Source of the DNA: Nitrospina sp052156635
GTDB taxonomy: Bacteria > Nitrospinota > Nitrospinia > Nitrospinales > Nitrospinaceae
NCBI RefSeq assembly: GCF_052156635.1
Contig: NZ_JBQKUO010000003.1
Span: forward strand, 62,001-126,000
Length of the DNA stretch: 64,000 bases
Direction of reading: 5' to 3'
Of the stretch, positions 1-8,290 are shown one piece after another. The notes below the pieces were generated by a model. That model did not search any database and was not told the origin of the DNA. It was given only the letters and a program-made list of their open reading frames with translations. Position 1 is the stretch's first letter. Every line of letters starts with the position of its first letter. A program made the translations under genes and the position numbers.

Positions 1-200
1 GATTGCGGGCCTTTGACCTCCACCTCGCCCATGTGGCTCACGTCAAAGATACCGACGCCGTCGCGCACGGTGCGGTGTTCGTCCATGACCCCCTTGTACT
101 GAATGGGCATATCCCACCCGGCAAACGGCACCATTTTGGCGCCCAGGCGGACATGGATGGCGTGAAGGGGGGTGGTTTTTAAAGGCGTGTTGACGGACAT
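1..200 (-). CDS. gcvT: Aminomethyltransferase (glycine cleavage T protein), N-terminal part
   Basis: The reverse strand from an ATG at 198-200 encodes the start of a GcvT protein and runs off the left edge. The motif GAKMVPFAGWDMPIQY, followed by a VMDEHRTVRDGVGIFDVSHMG-type stretch, is the standard N-terminus of the family. T protein takes the methylamine group from lipoyl-H protein and gives methylene-tetrahydrofolate and ammonia. Only about 66 residues are visible, so integrity cannot be judged. The start fits the family, which usually begins 5-15 residues before the GAKM motif. A promoter lies so close upstream that the mRNA may be nearly leaderless. Confidence 0.93.
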   Translation of the reverse strand, partial: MSVNTPLKTTPLHAIHVRLGAKMVPFAGWDMPIQYKGVMDEHRTVRDGVGIFDVSHMGEVEVKGPQ

Positions 201-208
201 GTGTTTTT

Positions 209-237
209 ATAATGACAAAAAATTCGCTGCATGTAAA
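209..237 (-). promoter_or_regulatory. Candidate sigma-70 promoter for gcvT
   Basis: On the reverse strand TTTACA (232-237) is followed after 17 bases by CATTAT (209-214). Only 8 bases separate the -10 from the gcvT ATG, so transcription would start about 2-3 bases before the start codon. Confidence 0.4.
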
Positions 238-279
238 ACGACTTGTATAATGAAATTCAGGCGGGAGATCAACCCGGAA

Positions 280-308
280 TTGGATTTATCCTTAATTCAT
301 AGTATATT
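280..308 (+). promoter_or_regulatory. Candidate sigma-70 promoter for the nucleotidyltransferase gene
   Basis: TTGGAT at 280-285, a 17-base spacer and TATATT at 303-308, about 88 bases upstream of the ATG at 396. A second TATAAT at 246-251 has no convincing -35. Confidence 0.35.
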
Positions 309-395
309 AGGCGCTTTTTTTCAGCGCGGACACATTGACTCCCTGTTTTTCTGTTTCATATTTATAATGGTACCACCAATCGCCTGACAAAAGCC

Positions 396-1460
396 ATGGA
401 CGTTCCTTACCAGTACAAACAATTCGATGCCGTCGTGGTGGCGGGGGAAGGCCTGCACAGCTACCAGGTCCTTCACCAGCATAAAGCGTTTCTCGAAATC
501 GAAAACCGCTCCGTGGTGAGCTACGTCATCGACGCCCTGTTGAACGCACGGACGGTGCGCAACATCTACGTGGTCGGCAAGAAAAAAGAACTGCGCGAGC
601 ACCTGCGGAGGGACGGGATCGACTTCAATCACCCGAAAACCATCACCCTGCTCGAGCAGAAGCAGTCGCTGTACGAGAACGTGTGGTTCGCTTATATGGA
701 AAGCCTGCCGGAGCCGGTGCCGGAATCGCACCTCGAAAACTCCATTCACAAGGACAAGGCGATCCTGGTGGTGCCGTGCGATTCGCCGCTGATCACACCT
801 CACGAAATCGATTATTTCATCGCGCACGCGGACACAGACAATTTCGATTACGTCCTGGGGCTGACGCCGGAGAAAGCGATGCGTCCGTTCTACCCTAAGA
901 AGGGCCAACCCGGCATCAAGATGGCCTACCTGCATTTGAGGGAAGACAAATTCCGCATCAACAACATGCACCTGGTGAAACCGGGGCGCATCGAGAACCG
1001 GCATTATATCCAGACCATGTACCGGTACCGCTACCAGCGCGACATCAAGAACGTGGTCCGTTTCAGCATCGAGCTGTTCAAAAAGGACTGCTATCGCGGC
1101 TACCGGTTTTACCTGTGCCTGCTCGTGTGCCTGATGTGCGCCCGCCTGAAACTGGACCGGGTGGCGGACTGGGTTCGCCGCTGGGTGCCGAAACGCCACC
1201 TGGAGGGCTGGGTGTCGAAGGGCCTCAAGACCCGTTTCATGGGCCTGGTCACTCCCTTTCCGGGAACCACGCTGGACATCGACAACAACCGCGATTTCGA
1301 AGTGATGAAGCTCCGGTTCCGGGACTGGAGGCAATACCTGCGCGGGCTGGTGGAACGGTACCCCCTGCCGGAAGAATTGTCCCCTCACACGGCCATGCCA
1401 CGGGTTCCGGTTCCTTCCCGGATGGAGGCTTCCGGAAAAGACACCGAGACGGTCCGTTGA
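396..1460 (+). CDS. Nucleotidyltransferase-like (GT-A/MobA fold) protein
   Basis: The 354-residue protein opens with a beta strand and loop (FDAVVVAGEG), then HKAFLEIENRSVVSYVIDAL. This is the layout of NTP-transferase/MobA-like enzymes, in which AGGxGxR and a lysine bind the nucleotide and a later strand holds the metal-binding aspartate. VVPCDSPLITPHEIDYFI near residues 126-145 fits that aspartate segment. The canonical glycine-rich loop is altered (AGEGLHSYQ), so the substrate is not clear. The C-terminal third (about 230-354) is basic and Trp/Tyr-rich and is not recognised. It is a single gene between gcvT (divergent) and lepA. Activity as a sugar-nucleotide or phospho-alcohol transferase is inference. 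Confidence 0.7.
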   Translation: MDVPYQYKQFDAVVVAGEGLHSYQVLHQHKAFLEIENRSVVSYVIDALLNARTVRNIYVVGKKKELREHLRRDGIDFNHPKTITLLEQKQSLYENVWFAYMESLPEPVPESHLENSIHKDKAILVVPCDSPLITPHEIDYFIAHADTDNFDYVLGLTPEKAMRPFYPKKGQPGIKMAYLHLREDKFRINNMHLVKPGRIENRHYIQTMYRYRYQRDIKNVVRFSIELFKKDCYRGYRFYLCLLVCLMCARLKLDRVADWVRRWVPKRHLEGWVSKGLKTRFMGLVTPFPGTTLDIDNNRDFEVMKLRFRDWRQYLRGLVERYPLPEELSPHTAMPRVPVPSRMEASGKDTETVR

Positions 1461-1517
1461 CCCACACCGGCCGAACCCGCCCTTTTCGTAAAAAGAAATA
1501 CGGCGCTTCCCATAACT

Positions 1518-1526
1518 TGCTACAAT
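1518..1526 (+). promoter_or_regulatory. Extended -10 promoter candidate for lepA
   Basis: TG at 1518-1519, one base, then TACAAT at 1521-1526. No -35 is visible at 16-18 bases. The lepA ATG lies 40 bases downstream. The same TGnTATAAT style recurs in this window. Confidence 0.45.
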
Positions 1527-1566
1527 ACCGGGTCTGCCCAGAGCACACCCGAACCAATACCCCGAG

Positions 1567-3369
1567 ATGAACCAAACACACATTCGCAATTTTTCAATCA
1601 TCGCCCACATCGATCACGGGAAGTCCACCCTCGCGGACAAACTGATCCTGAAAACCGGTGCGCTCGAACAGCGCGTGTTCAAGGACCAGTACCTCGACAA
1701 CATGGACCTGGAGCGGGAACGCGGCATCACCATCAAGGCACAGACCGTGCGCCTGCCGTACCGCTCGCAAAAAGGCGACAACTACACTTTCAACATGATC
1801 GACACCCCGGGCCACGTGGACTTCTCCTATGAAGTGTCGCGCAGCCTTGCCGCCTGCGAGGGCGTCCTGCTGTTGATCGACGCGTCGCAGGGCATCCAGG
1901 CGCAGACCATCGCCAACGTCAACCTGGCCATGGCGGGCAACCTGACCATCATTCCCGTTATCAACAAGGTGGACCTGCCGAGCGCCGATCCGGACATGGT
2001 ACGCGAGCAGCTGGAGGATATTCTGCAGATCGATTCCACCGAGGCCATCCTTGCCAGCGCCAAGCAGGGCATCGGCGTGGAGGAGATCATGGAAGCCATC
2101 GTCGAGCGCATCCCGTCCCCGGAAGGCGATCGGGACCAGCCGCTCAAGGCGCTTCTGTTCGACGCCTGGTACGACCTGTACAAGGGCGTGATGATCCTCG
2201 TGCGCGTGGTGGACGGCCACCTGAAAGAAGGCATGACCATCCAGATGATGGCCACCGGCCACACCTTCGAAGTGGAAGAACTGGGTGCGTTCACGCCGGT
2301 GCCGAAACGCATCGACAGCCTGAGCGCGGGCGAAGTCGGCTTCGTCATCGCCGGCATCAAAAAACTGGATGAAACGAAAATCGGCGATACCGTCACCGAA
2401 TTCAAGAACAATTGTCCCAACCCCCTGCCCGGCTACAAGGACGTCAAACCGATGGTGTTCAGCGGGCTGTACCCGATCGACGGCGACCAGTACGAAAACC
2501 TGCGCGACGCCCTCAAGAAGCTCCGCCTCAACGACGCCTCGTTCACCTACGAGCCGGAGACCTCCGCCGCCCTCGGTTTCGGCTTCCGGTGCGGCTTCCT
2601 GGGCCTCCTGCACATGGAAATCGTGCGCGAACGGCTCGAACGCGAATACAACGTGGACCTGCTGACCACCGCGCCCACAGTGGTGTTTCACCTGAAACCG
2701 GAGCACGGCGACATGGTGGTCATCGACAACCCGTCGAACCTGAAAAAGCAGGACCGCACCGACACCATCCTCGAACCGTACCTGAGGGGCACCATCATCG
2801 TACCCGACGAGTTCGTCGGTGCGGTGATGAACCTGGCGCGCGACCGCCGCGGAATTCAATTGAAAATGGAGTACCTGACACCCAAAACCGTCATGCTCCA
2901 GTACGCCCTGCCGTTCAGTGAAATCGTGTTCGACTTCTACGACCATCTCAAATCATCGACCAAGGGCTACGCATCGTTCGATTATGAATTTTTGGATTTT
3001 CGGGCGTCGGATTTGGTAAAGTTGGACATCCTGTTCAACGGAGAGACGGTCGATGCCCTGTCCATGATCGTTCACCGTGACAAGGCCTATTACCGGGGCC
3101 GCGAACTGGTTAAAAAACTGAAAGAGCAGATTCCCCGGCAAATGTTCGAGGTCGCCATCCAGGCCTCCATCGGCGGCAAGGTCATCGCCCGCGAATCCGT
3201 CAAAGCCCTGCGCAAGAATGTGCTGGCCAAGTGTTACGGAGGCGACATCACCCGCAAACGCAAACTTCTGGAAAAGCAGAAAGCCGGGAAAAAACGGATG
3301 AAGCAGATCGGCAAGGTGGAAATTCCGCAGGAGGCCTTTCTGGCGGTGCTGAGGACTGATGTCAAATAA
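1567..3369 (+). CDS. lepA: Elongation factor 4 (LepA), ribosome back-translocase GTPase
   Basis: The 600-residue protein is full length for LepA. G1 is AHIDHGKSTLADKL (residues 12-25), the switch I region has ERERGITIKAQTV, G3 is DTPGHVDFSYE and G4 is NKVDLPSADPD. The LepA-specific C-terminal domain is present, including ASIGGKVIARESVKALRKN and the KRKLLEKQKAGKKRMK tail. It acts on stalled or mistranslocated ribosomes in the cytoplasm, near the membrane in some bacteria. The stop overlaps the lepB start by 11 bases, the common lepA-lepB pairing, so the two genes are co-transcribed. Confidence 0.98.
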   Translation: MNQTHIRNFSIIAHIDHGKSTLADKLILKTGALEQRVFKDQYLDNMDLERERGITIKAQTVRLPYRSQKGDNYTFNMIDTPGHVDFSYEVSRSLAACEGVLLLIDASQGIQAQTIANVNLAMAGNLTIIPVINKVDLPSADPDMVREQLEDILQIDSTEAILASAKQGIGVEEIMEAIVERIPSPEGDRDQPLKALLFDAWYDLYKGVMILVRVVDGHLKEGMTIQMMATGHTFEVEELGAFTPVPKRIDSLSAGEVGFVIAGIKKLDETKIGDTVTEFKNNCPNPLPGYKDVKPMVFSGLYPIDGDQYENLRDALKKLRLNDASFTYEPETSAALGFGFRCGFLGLLHMEIVRERLEREYNVDLLTTAPTVVFHLKPEHGDMVVIDNPSNLKKQDRTDTILEPYLRGTIIVPDEFVGAVMNLARDRRGIQLKMEYLTPKTVMLQYALPFSEIVFDFYDHLKSSTKGYASFDYEFLDFRASDLVKLDILFNGETVDALSMIVHRDKAYYRGRELVKKLKEQIPRQMFEVAIQASIGGKVIARESVKALRKNVLAKCYGGDITRKRKLLEKQKAGKKRMKQIGKVEIPQEAFLAVLRTDVK

Positions 3370-4087
3370 TACCGAACAGAACGCACGCGGCCCCGCTTCG
3401 CCCCCGGTCTCCAACCCCAAACCCCGGAAAAGCACGCTGAGGGAGTACACCGAGGCGATCGTCATCGCCCTGGTGCTGGCCCTTCTCATCCGCACCTTTG
3501 TGGTGCAGGCCTTTAAAATTCCTTCCGGCTCGATGGAAGACACCCTTCTGATCGGCGACCACCTGCTGGTCACCAAGTTCAGCTACGGCATCCACATTCC
3601 GAACGAGATCCCGTTCGTCGGCATCCGGTTTTTTCCGGACATCCTTTTGTTCCAGGAAGTGCCGGAGCGTGGCGACATCATCGTTTTCAAATACCCGCTC
3701 GATGAGACCAAGGATTTCATCAAACGGGTCATCGGTCTTCCGGGTGAAAAGCTGGAGCTGCGCCACCAGCAGGTGTACATCAACGGCCAGCGCATGGAGG
3801 AATCCTACGTGCACCACACGGAACCGCCCAGCCTGGAACCGGTGCCGGAACGCGACGACCTCGGCCCCCTGCTGATTCCAGACGGCCACGTGTTCGTGAT
3901 GGGTGACAACCGTGAGAACAGCCACGACAGCAGGAAGTGGGGCTTCCTCGACCTCGACAAGGTACGCGGCAAGGCGCAGTGGATCTACTGGTCCTGGAAC
4001 GGCGACCGCGGCAGTGTGCGGTTCGACCGCATCGGCCTGTCCGTTTACGATCATGAACACACCGGCCCCGAGCTGGCCAAACCGTAG
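3359..4087 (+). CDS. lepB: Signal peptidase I
   Basis: A 242-residue membrane peptidase that removes signal peptides from exported preproteins. One membrane segment lies at about 31-50 (AIVIALVLALLIRTFVV). The catalytic serine is in FKIPSGSMED (Ser58) and the general-base lysine is Lys122 in DFIKRVIGLPGE. The conserved box GDNRENSHDSRKWGFL follows. The residues after the serine are MEDTL instead of the usual MxPTL, a mild variant. The ATG overlaps the end of lepA (ATGTCAAATAA), so translational coupling is likely. It serves the many lipoprotein and exported-protein genes nearby in the general sense only. Confidence 0.97.
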   Translation: MSNNTEQNARGPASPPVSNPKPRKSTLREYTEAIVIALVLALLIRTFVVQAFKIPSGSMEDTLLIGDHLLVTKFSYGIHIPNEIPFVGIRFFPDILLFQEVPERGDIIVFKYPLDETKDFIKRVIGLPGEKLELRHQQVYINGQRMEESYVHHTEPPSLEPVPERDDLGPLLIPDGHVFVMGDNRENSHDSRKWGFLDLDKVRGKAQWIYWSWNGDRGSVRFDRIGLSVYDHEHTGPELAKP

Positions 4088-4099
4088 CGATTTATTACC

Positions 4100-4783
4100 G
4101 TGAGCAACGATCTCAAAACCCGCATCACCGAATTGACCCGGAACAGCGAAGGCGTCATCCTCGACTTCGACGGCCTGATCGCCGATTCGGAACCGTTCCA
4201 CTACAAGGCCTACAATGCCGTATTCGAGCGCTACGGGCACAGCATCGACCCGGATGAATACTGGGTCGAATTCACATCCAAGGGAAAAGGCCTCAAGGGA
4301 GAGATCGAACGTTACAACCTGAAACTCGATGTCACCCCCGAGGCGATGCGGGAAGAGAAGTTCGAGATCTATTCGCGGTTCTGCCAGGGGGGGGATATCA
4401 AGCTGTTCCCCGACGCAATGCGGTTCATGGAAGTTGTGACCGAACGCTTCAAGGTGGCCATTGCCTCCGGGTCCTGGGAGCATGACATCCGTGCCATACT
4501 TGAGAATGCCGGCGCCGGGCACATGGTGAAGACGATTCTCGGAAAATCCCCGGGCACCCGGCGGGAAAAGCCGGCTCCGGATATCTTCCTGCAGGCGGCG
4601 CAACAACTGGAGTTGCAGCCTGAACGCTGTTTCGTGGTGGAGGATGCCCTCAAGGGATTGCAGGCGGCGAAGGACGCGGGCATGGCCTGCGTCATCGTAC
4701 GCAACCCGCTCAACCAGAACATCGACTTTTCGGAAGCCGATGTGGTGGTATCCGGCCTGGCGGAGTTCCTCGACCACCTTTAA
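4100..4783 (+). CDS. HAD-superfamily phosphatase (beta-phosphoglucomutase-like)
   Basis: The 227-residue protein has HAD motif I as VILDFDGLIADSEP (residues about 14-27), motif II Ser in IASGSWEHDIRAIL, Lys in REKPAPDIF and motif IV in CFVVEDALKGLQAAKDAGM. The cap between motifs I and II is the small helical type of the phosphoglycolate phosphatase/beta-PGM group. Motif I has DFDG rather than DxDGT, as in that group. The start codon is GTG at 4100, 12 bases after the lepB stop, so it belongs to the lepA-lepB operon and is closed by the terminator at 4803. The substrate is not predictable from sequence. Confidence 0.9.
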   Translation: MSNDLKTRITELTRNSEGVILDFDGLIADSEPFHYKAYNAVFERYGHSIDPDEYWVEFTSKGKGLKGEIERYNLKLDVTPEAMREEKFEIYSRFCQGGDIKLFPDAMRFMEVVTERFKVAIASGSWEHDIRAILENAGAGHMVKTILGKSPGTRREKPAPDIFLQAAQQLELQPERCFVVEDALKGLQAAKDAGMACVIVRNPLNQNIDFSEADVVVSGLAEFLDHL

Positions 4784-4802
4784 ACCGGAATTCGCGCATA
4801 AA

Positions 4803-4840
4803 AAAACGCGGAGGCGTTTGCCTCCGCGTTTTGTTTTTTG
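4803..4840. terminator. Bidirectional intrinsic terminator
   Basis: A perfect 13-bp stem, AAAACGCGGAGGC (4803-4815) with GCCTCCGCGTTTT (4820-4832) and a GTTT loop, followed by GTTTTTT. Runs of A and T on the two sides let it end both the lepA-lepB-HAD operon and the convergent lipoprotein gene. Confidence 0.93.
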
Positions 4841-4856
4841 GAACGAACGGGTGCAA

Positions 4857-5033
4857 TCAGTCCCGGTTGGTTTCCTTGATTCCCAGCCGTTCGTAATCCT
4901 CAGCGGTCAACTGTTTGACATCCGAGTACGAGGAAGACGAGGAGGACGAAGAGCTGCCGGTTCCACCGCTCGAAGCACAGCCGATGAGCATAAAAATGGC
5001 CATGATTGCAAAAACCCGTGTGAGAATTTTCAT
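4857..5033 (-). CDS. Small serine-rich lipoprotein
   Basis: A 58-residue reading frame from ATG at 5031-5033. It has a short basic start, a hydrophobic stretch (VFAIMAIFMLIG) and a lipobox-like LIGC with Cys19, so lipid anchoring is predicted. A run of nine serines follows. The C-terminal part (SDVKQLTAEDYERLGI) looks folded or helical. It ends just before the shared terminator and lies 37 bases downstream of the DUF4399 lipoprotein gene on the same strand, so the two are probably one transcript. No function is recognised. Confidence 0.75.
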   Translation of the reverse strand: MKILTRVFAIMAIFMLIGCASSGGTGSSSSSSSSSYSDVKQLTAEDYERLGIKETNRD

Positions 5034-5070
5034 TTTCAGACTCCCAGAATTAACGTTTTTTCAAAAGTTA

Positions 5071-5523
5071 TTACTGAACAAACACAACTATGGAATCGGT
5101 AACCGGCGGATCATAAGGAACGTGATTGCCCTTGGCGAACAGCGCCTGAATCCGGTGCATACCATCTGCCAATTCGAGGGTTTTGCAGGTGGAGCCGTCA
5201 CCCATGTGGACGTGATTGCTGTCCTTCGGAATGGGTTGACCGGCCGGCGGCAGATCGACATCAATGATCAAATGATGGTGCCCCTTGCCCTCGTTGACGC
5301 CGTTTTTGGCGGGTTCCACGGTATAGCCGTCCGCCTCAATGCAGACCTCCACCTTGTTGCCCACACTCTCAGCGGTTCTCGGTTTAACGATTGTAATGCC
5401 CTTTCCGCTGCTGGAAACCCGGTCCATGCTGCCCGTATCGCCTCCTCCGGAGCCTCCCTGTGCCGCACAACCTATCGAGAATACCAATGTCGCCAAAACC
5501 CCCAAACGAACCGTTTTATTCAT
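5071..5523 (-). CDS. DUF4399-type lipoprotein
   Basis: A 150-residue protein with a signal peptide and a lipobox ending at Cys19 (VFSIGC). The mature part has the DUF4399 pattern: a conserved GKGHHHLIIDVDLP segment and a C-terminal stretch containing GNHVPYDPPVTDSI. The family is a small beta-sandwich, periplasmic or membrane-anchored, of unknown role. The His-rich segment suggests metal contact, which is inference. Five aspartate/glycine/serine-rich residues after the lipid cysteine act as a linker. It forms a two-gene lipoprotein unit with the gene downstream. Confidence 0.85.
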   Translation of the reverse strand: MNKTVRLGVLATLVFSIGCAAQGGSGGGDTGSMDRVSSSGKGITIVKPRTAESVGNKVEVCIEADGYTVEPAKNGVNEGKGHHHLIIDVDLPPAGQPIPKDSNHVHMGDGSTCKTLELADGMHRIQALFAKGNHVPYDPPVTDSIVVFVQ

Positions 5524-5878
5524 GATAGAGCGCCCTTTCTTATATTGGATAAGATTATTATTCTGGGAGCCTGCCTGAAAAACGAGGCTCGATCATATCG
5601 ATTTTTAGAAGTGAATTCGAATTCCTACGAAGTCAGGCCATTATAAACAAAAACCATTCAAAATCAACTCACAGCGACAAATAAATCCTTGAATTATCTA
5701 GATTACCGCTATATCAAAGATAACCCCCCCGGCTTAAAACACTCAAAAGGGGCCAGTTGAAAGAATTCGGTCCGGGATGAGGATCGAATGGGAAATTTGT
5801 TATAATTCAACAAGCTGTTGGCCACCCCACACCGGTTTCCCGGTTGGAATGAGGTTGCAACCCAGAGTTGGCGGATTC
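5524..5878. other. AT-rich divergent intergenic region
   Basis: About 350 bases without a convincing gene. It holds a direct double EcoRI-like palindrome (GAATTCGAATTC near 5612), A/T-rich sequence that can supply the promoter of the DUF4399 gene, and an extended -10 element for the downstream exported protein. The reading frame of that protein is open back to 5777, but the promoter position argues against the longer start. Confidence 0.6.
5798..5806 (+). promoter_or_regulatory. Extended -10 promoter candidate
   Basis: TG, one base, TATAAT (TGTTATAAT) at 5798-5806, with no clear -35. It would start transcription near 5813, which excludes a start codon at 5777 for the next gene. Confidence 0.5.
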
Positions 5879-6742
5879 ATGAAGTTCGGCTTTCACACCC
5901 AGATCATCGGCGCCCTTCTGGTCTCCCTTACTTTGGGAACCGCAACGGCCGTCCCCTCCGGGGAAAATCCCGGTGAGGTCCCCTGGGTGGAGTTGGAGCC
6001 GGGCCTGCAACTGGGCACCTTTCTCTCTTCCCGGAAATCCGCCGTCGGGGATTCGCTGGTTCGCGTGTTACGCATCAATCCGTCCCATTTTCGTTTTCGC
6101 CTGCTCAACGCGTCCGCGGACCGGAACAAACGCCGCTCGGCCCGCGAATGGGTGGTGGAACATCGGCTTGTCGCCGCCATCAATGCCAGCATGTACCAGA
6201 TCGACAACCTGACCAGCGTGTCCCTCATGAAAACCATCGGGCACACCAATAACACCTGGTACTCGAAAGACCGGGCCCTGCTCGCTTTCCACCCCACAGG
6301 AGAGTCCCTGCCCCCGGTTCAGATTCTGGACCGGGACTGCCAGGATGTGGAATCTCTCCGCACCCGGTACCGGACCCTGATCCAGAGCATCCGCATGATT
6401 TCCTGCGATGGGGAAAACGTATGGAAGCAGCAGGAGCGTATCTGGAGCACGGCGGCGATCGGCATGGATGAAGACGGCCACATCCTTTTCATTCACGTTC
6501 GTTCGCCCTACAGCACCCACGACCTCATCAACATTTTACTGGAGTTGCCGATTCAACTGAAGCGCGCCATGTATGTGGAAGGCGGACCGGAAGCGCAGTT
6601 GTTCATTGCCTCCGGTGGAAAACAAATGGAATTTTTGGGCAGTTATTCCACGGGCTCCAACGAGAACGATGCCAACCGGATCGCCTGGCCCATACCCAAC
6701 GTGGTGGGGATCGAACGCCTCCCCGCCCCCGACTTACAGTGA
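5879..6742 (+). CDS. Exported phosphodiester glycosidase-like (DUF2233/NAGPA domain) protein
   Basis: From the ATG at 5879 the product is 287 residues and begins with a clear signal peptide (FHTQIIGALLVSLTLG). The body resembles the NAGPA/DUF2233 fold: LVAAINASMYQID in place of the usual INGGFF-type loop, and a later RAMYVEGGPEAQLFI segment matching the conserved LDGGxS-type motif of the family. The altered residues leave catalysis uncertain. An upstream ATG at 5849 is possible; the one at 5777 lies before the likely transcription start. The gene is followed after 6 bases by the ModE-like gene, so the two are co-transcribed. It probably acts in the periplasm. Confidence 0.75.
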   Translation: MKFGFHTQIIGALLVSLTLGTATAVPSGENPGEVPWVELEPGLQLGTFLSSRKSAVGDSLVRVLRINPSHFRFRLLNASADRNKRRSAREWVVEHRLVAAINASMYQIDNLTSVSLMKTIGHTNNTWYSKDRALLAFHPTGESLPPVQILDRDCQDVESLRTRYRTLIQSIRMISCDGENVWKQQERIWSTAAIGMDEDGHILFIHVRSPYSTHDLINILLELPIQLKRAMYVEGGPEAQLFIASGGKQMEFLGSYSTGSNENDANRIAWPIPNVVGIERLPAPDLQ

Positions 6743-6748
6743 GACCCC

Positions 6749-7117
6749 ATGCCGAAAGCCCCATCCAAAACCGCACAGTTGAAACCGCGCTTCCGCATCA
6801 CCCTCCACGGCGATATCGCCCTCGGTCCGGGCAAAGTGGATTTGCTGGAGGCCATCGGGCGCACCGGGTCGATTTCCGCAGCGGCCCGGGAAATCGGCCT
6901 GAGCTACCGCCGTGCCTGGGGAATGGTCGACACCATGAATCAGTGCTTCAAAAGCCCGCTTGTGGCACGCAGTAAAGGCGGGGCGGGTGGGGGTGGAGCG
7001 AAACTCACTGAACTCGGCCAGGGCGTCATCGACCAATACCGCACCATGGAAACCAAGGCCTTCAAAAGCGTGCAGGCGGAGTGGAAGTCTCTCAGCAAAC
7101 ACCTCAACACAAAATGA
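6749..7117 (+). CDS. ModE-type winged helix-turn-helix regulator, DNA-binding domain only
   Basis: The 122-residue protein carries the LysR/ModE-N type HTH: GPGKVDLLEAIGRTGSISAAAREIGLSYRRAWGMVDTMN, then the wing with SKGGAGGGGAKLTELG. This is the DNA-binding module of the molybdate regulator ModE. The C-terminal molybdate-binding (TOBE) domains are missing, as in many single-domain homologues. No molybdate transport genes are adjacent. Control of molybdenum-linked genes is inference from the family. It ends 22 bases before the convergent methyltransferase gene. Confidence 0.85.
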   Translation: MPKAPSKTAQLKPRFRITLHGDIALGPGKVDLLEAIGRTGSISAAAREIGLSYRRAWGMVDTMNQCFKSPLVARSKGGAGGGGAKLTELGQGVIDQYRTMETKAFKSVQAEWKSLSKHLNTK

Positions 7118-7139
7118 TGCCGAATTTCGGCACCCTCCG

Positions 7140-8258
7140 TCAGCCAACCTTTTCAGCGACGATCTCGAAACCCAGAAACTGAAGCGACAGATTGTCGCCG
7201 GGATAATAGCTGTACGCATCGGTTTCATCGAAGAACTCGTGGTATTCGAAATCCTCCACCACAAATCCCGCCTCGCGAACGTCTTCGACCAGGTTGTGGC
7301 AGAACTTGTCCTCGATGTCCACCAGCGTCTCCAGGTAACCCGGCATCAGCTTGTCCCGGTACTCCGGCTTCTCCGCTTCTTTCAGGATGCGGTATTCGAG
7401 ATCGGTGTCCACGATCATCATGCGGCCGCCCGGTTTCAGCTGGCGCAGCGCCCACTTGAGGAATGCCCGGCGGTCCTCCCTCTGGAGATGGTGCAGGAAC
7501 TTGCTCACCTGCATCCAGCCAAACGCAGGGGTTCCATCCACGCCCTGCGGAAACCGCGCGTCCACGATCTCAACATTGCTTTTTCCGATGCAGTCGCGGT
7601 AATGCGTGAGCGCCTCAATGATGAACGGCATGGAATCGCTGAGATACAGCGGCGGGCGGTCCTCCGGCCAGTCGTGCAGGATGCTGAACCCCGTCAGCCC
7701 CGTCGCCACGTCCAGCACGGGTTCGTTGATCGGCGGGATGAGGTCGGCGAGCCCCTGGTCCCAGGGAAAATTTTCCGTAATCACAAGGTACGTGCTGTAG
7801 CTTTCCGCCAGCAGGCACACCACCACCGGGTCTTCCGCCAGATTCCGGTTGTGACGAATGGCATGCGCCAGCGAGCGGAACAGAAATTCCATCTCGTGGT
7901 TCATGTCCTCGTCCGAAAGGTTTCGAAGAGGCGCATTGCGGTCGGCGCGCCGGTTGCCGTCGATGTGGTCCAGGTTCAAAAACACCATCGGACGCTCGTG
8001 CTGAACATACACCAGGTCGGCGAGATCGATCATGATTTCCGGGTAGGCGTATCGCAGGATCAGGTTGAAACACTGCTGTTGGTGACGGCCCGATTCGTTG
8101 TCGCGGAAACCGATGTGCTGGTTGAGGTATTCGAACAACTCCACCACGCGGCGGTTGAGGTCCGGCGCGGACGAACGCTGCAGGCCGAAGTAAACGCGGC
8201 CGGTGTCGGTCACCAAAGGGAGCCGGTCCGGACCGGTTTCAAACACGGGTGTTTCCAT
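7140..8258 (-). CDS. SAM-dependent methyltransferase with N-terminal extension
   Basis: A 372-residue cytoplasmic protein. The Rossmann methyltransferase motif I is PVLDVATGLTGFS (about residues 180-192), the acidic strand-2 end is LYLSDSM, and LKPGGRMMIVDTD is the strand-5 region. The first 170 residues are an unrecognised helical domain. It is the last gene of a reverse-strand operon, starting 32 bases after the histidine ammonia-lyase stop. That neighbour makes an imidazole or urocanate-derived substrate thinkable, but nothing in the sequence fixes the substrate. The start ATG at 8256-8258 is preceded by a weak ribosome site only. Confidence 0.8.
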   Translation of the reverse strand: METPVFETGPDRLPLVTDTGRVYFGLQRSSAPDLNRRVVELFEYLNQHIGFRDNESGRHQQQCFNLILRYAYPEIMIDLADLVYVQHERPMVFLNLDHIDGNRRADRNAPLRNLSDEDMNHEMEFLFRSLAHAIRHNRNLAEDPVVVCLLAESYSTYLVITENFPWDQGLADLIPPINEPVLDVATGLTGFSILHDWPEDRPPLYLSDSMPFIIEALTHYRDCIGKSNVEIVDARFPQGVDGTPAFGWMQVSKFLHHLQREDRRAFLKWALRQLKPGGRMMIVDTDLEYRILKEAEKPEYRDKLMPGYLETLVDIEDKFCHNLVEDVREAGFVVEDFEYHEFFDETDAYSYYPGDNLSLQFLGFEIVAEKVG

Positions 8259-8290
8259 TCGGTCAAGTCCTCAACAAATCACGGGAGCCA

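Noticed and set aside
4857..5033. Serine-run frame as random low-complexity sequence
   Set aside because: I first considered this noise, but the signal peptide, lipobox and position before a strong terminator support a real small lipoprotein, so it was kept as a gene.
7117..7133. Terminator between the ModE-like and methyltransferase genes
   Set aside because: TGCCGAA-T-TTCGGCA is a perfect 7-bp palindrome, but without a T run or usable loop; too weak to call.
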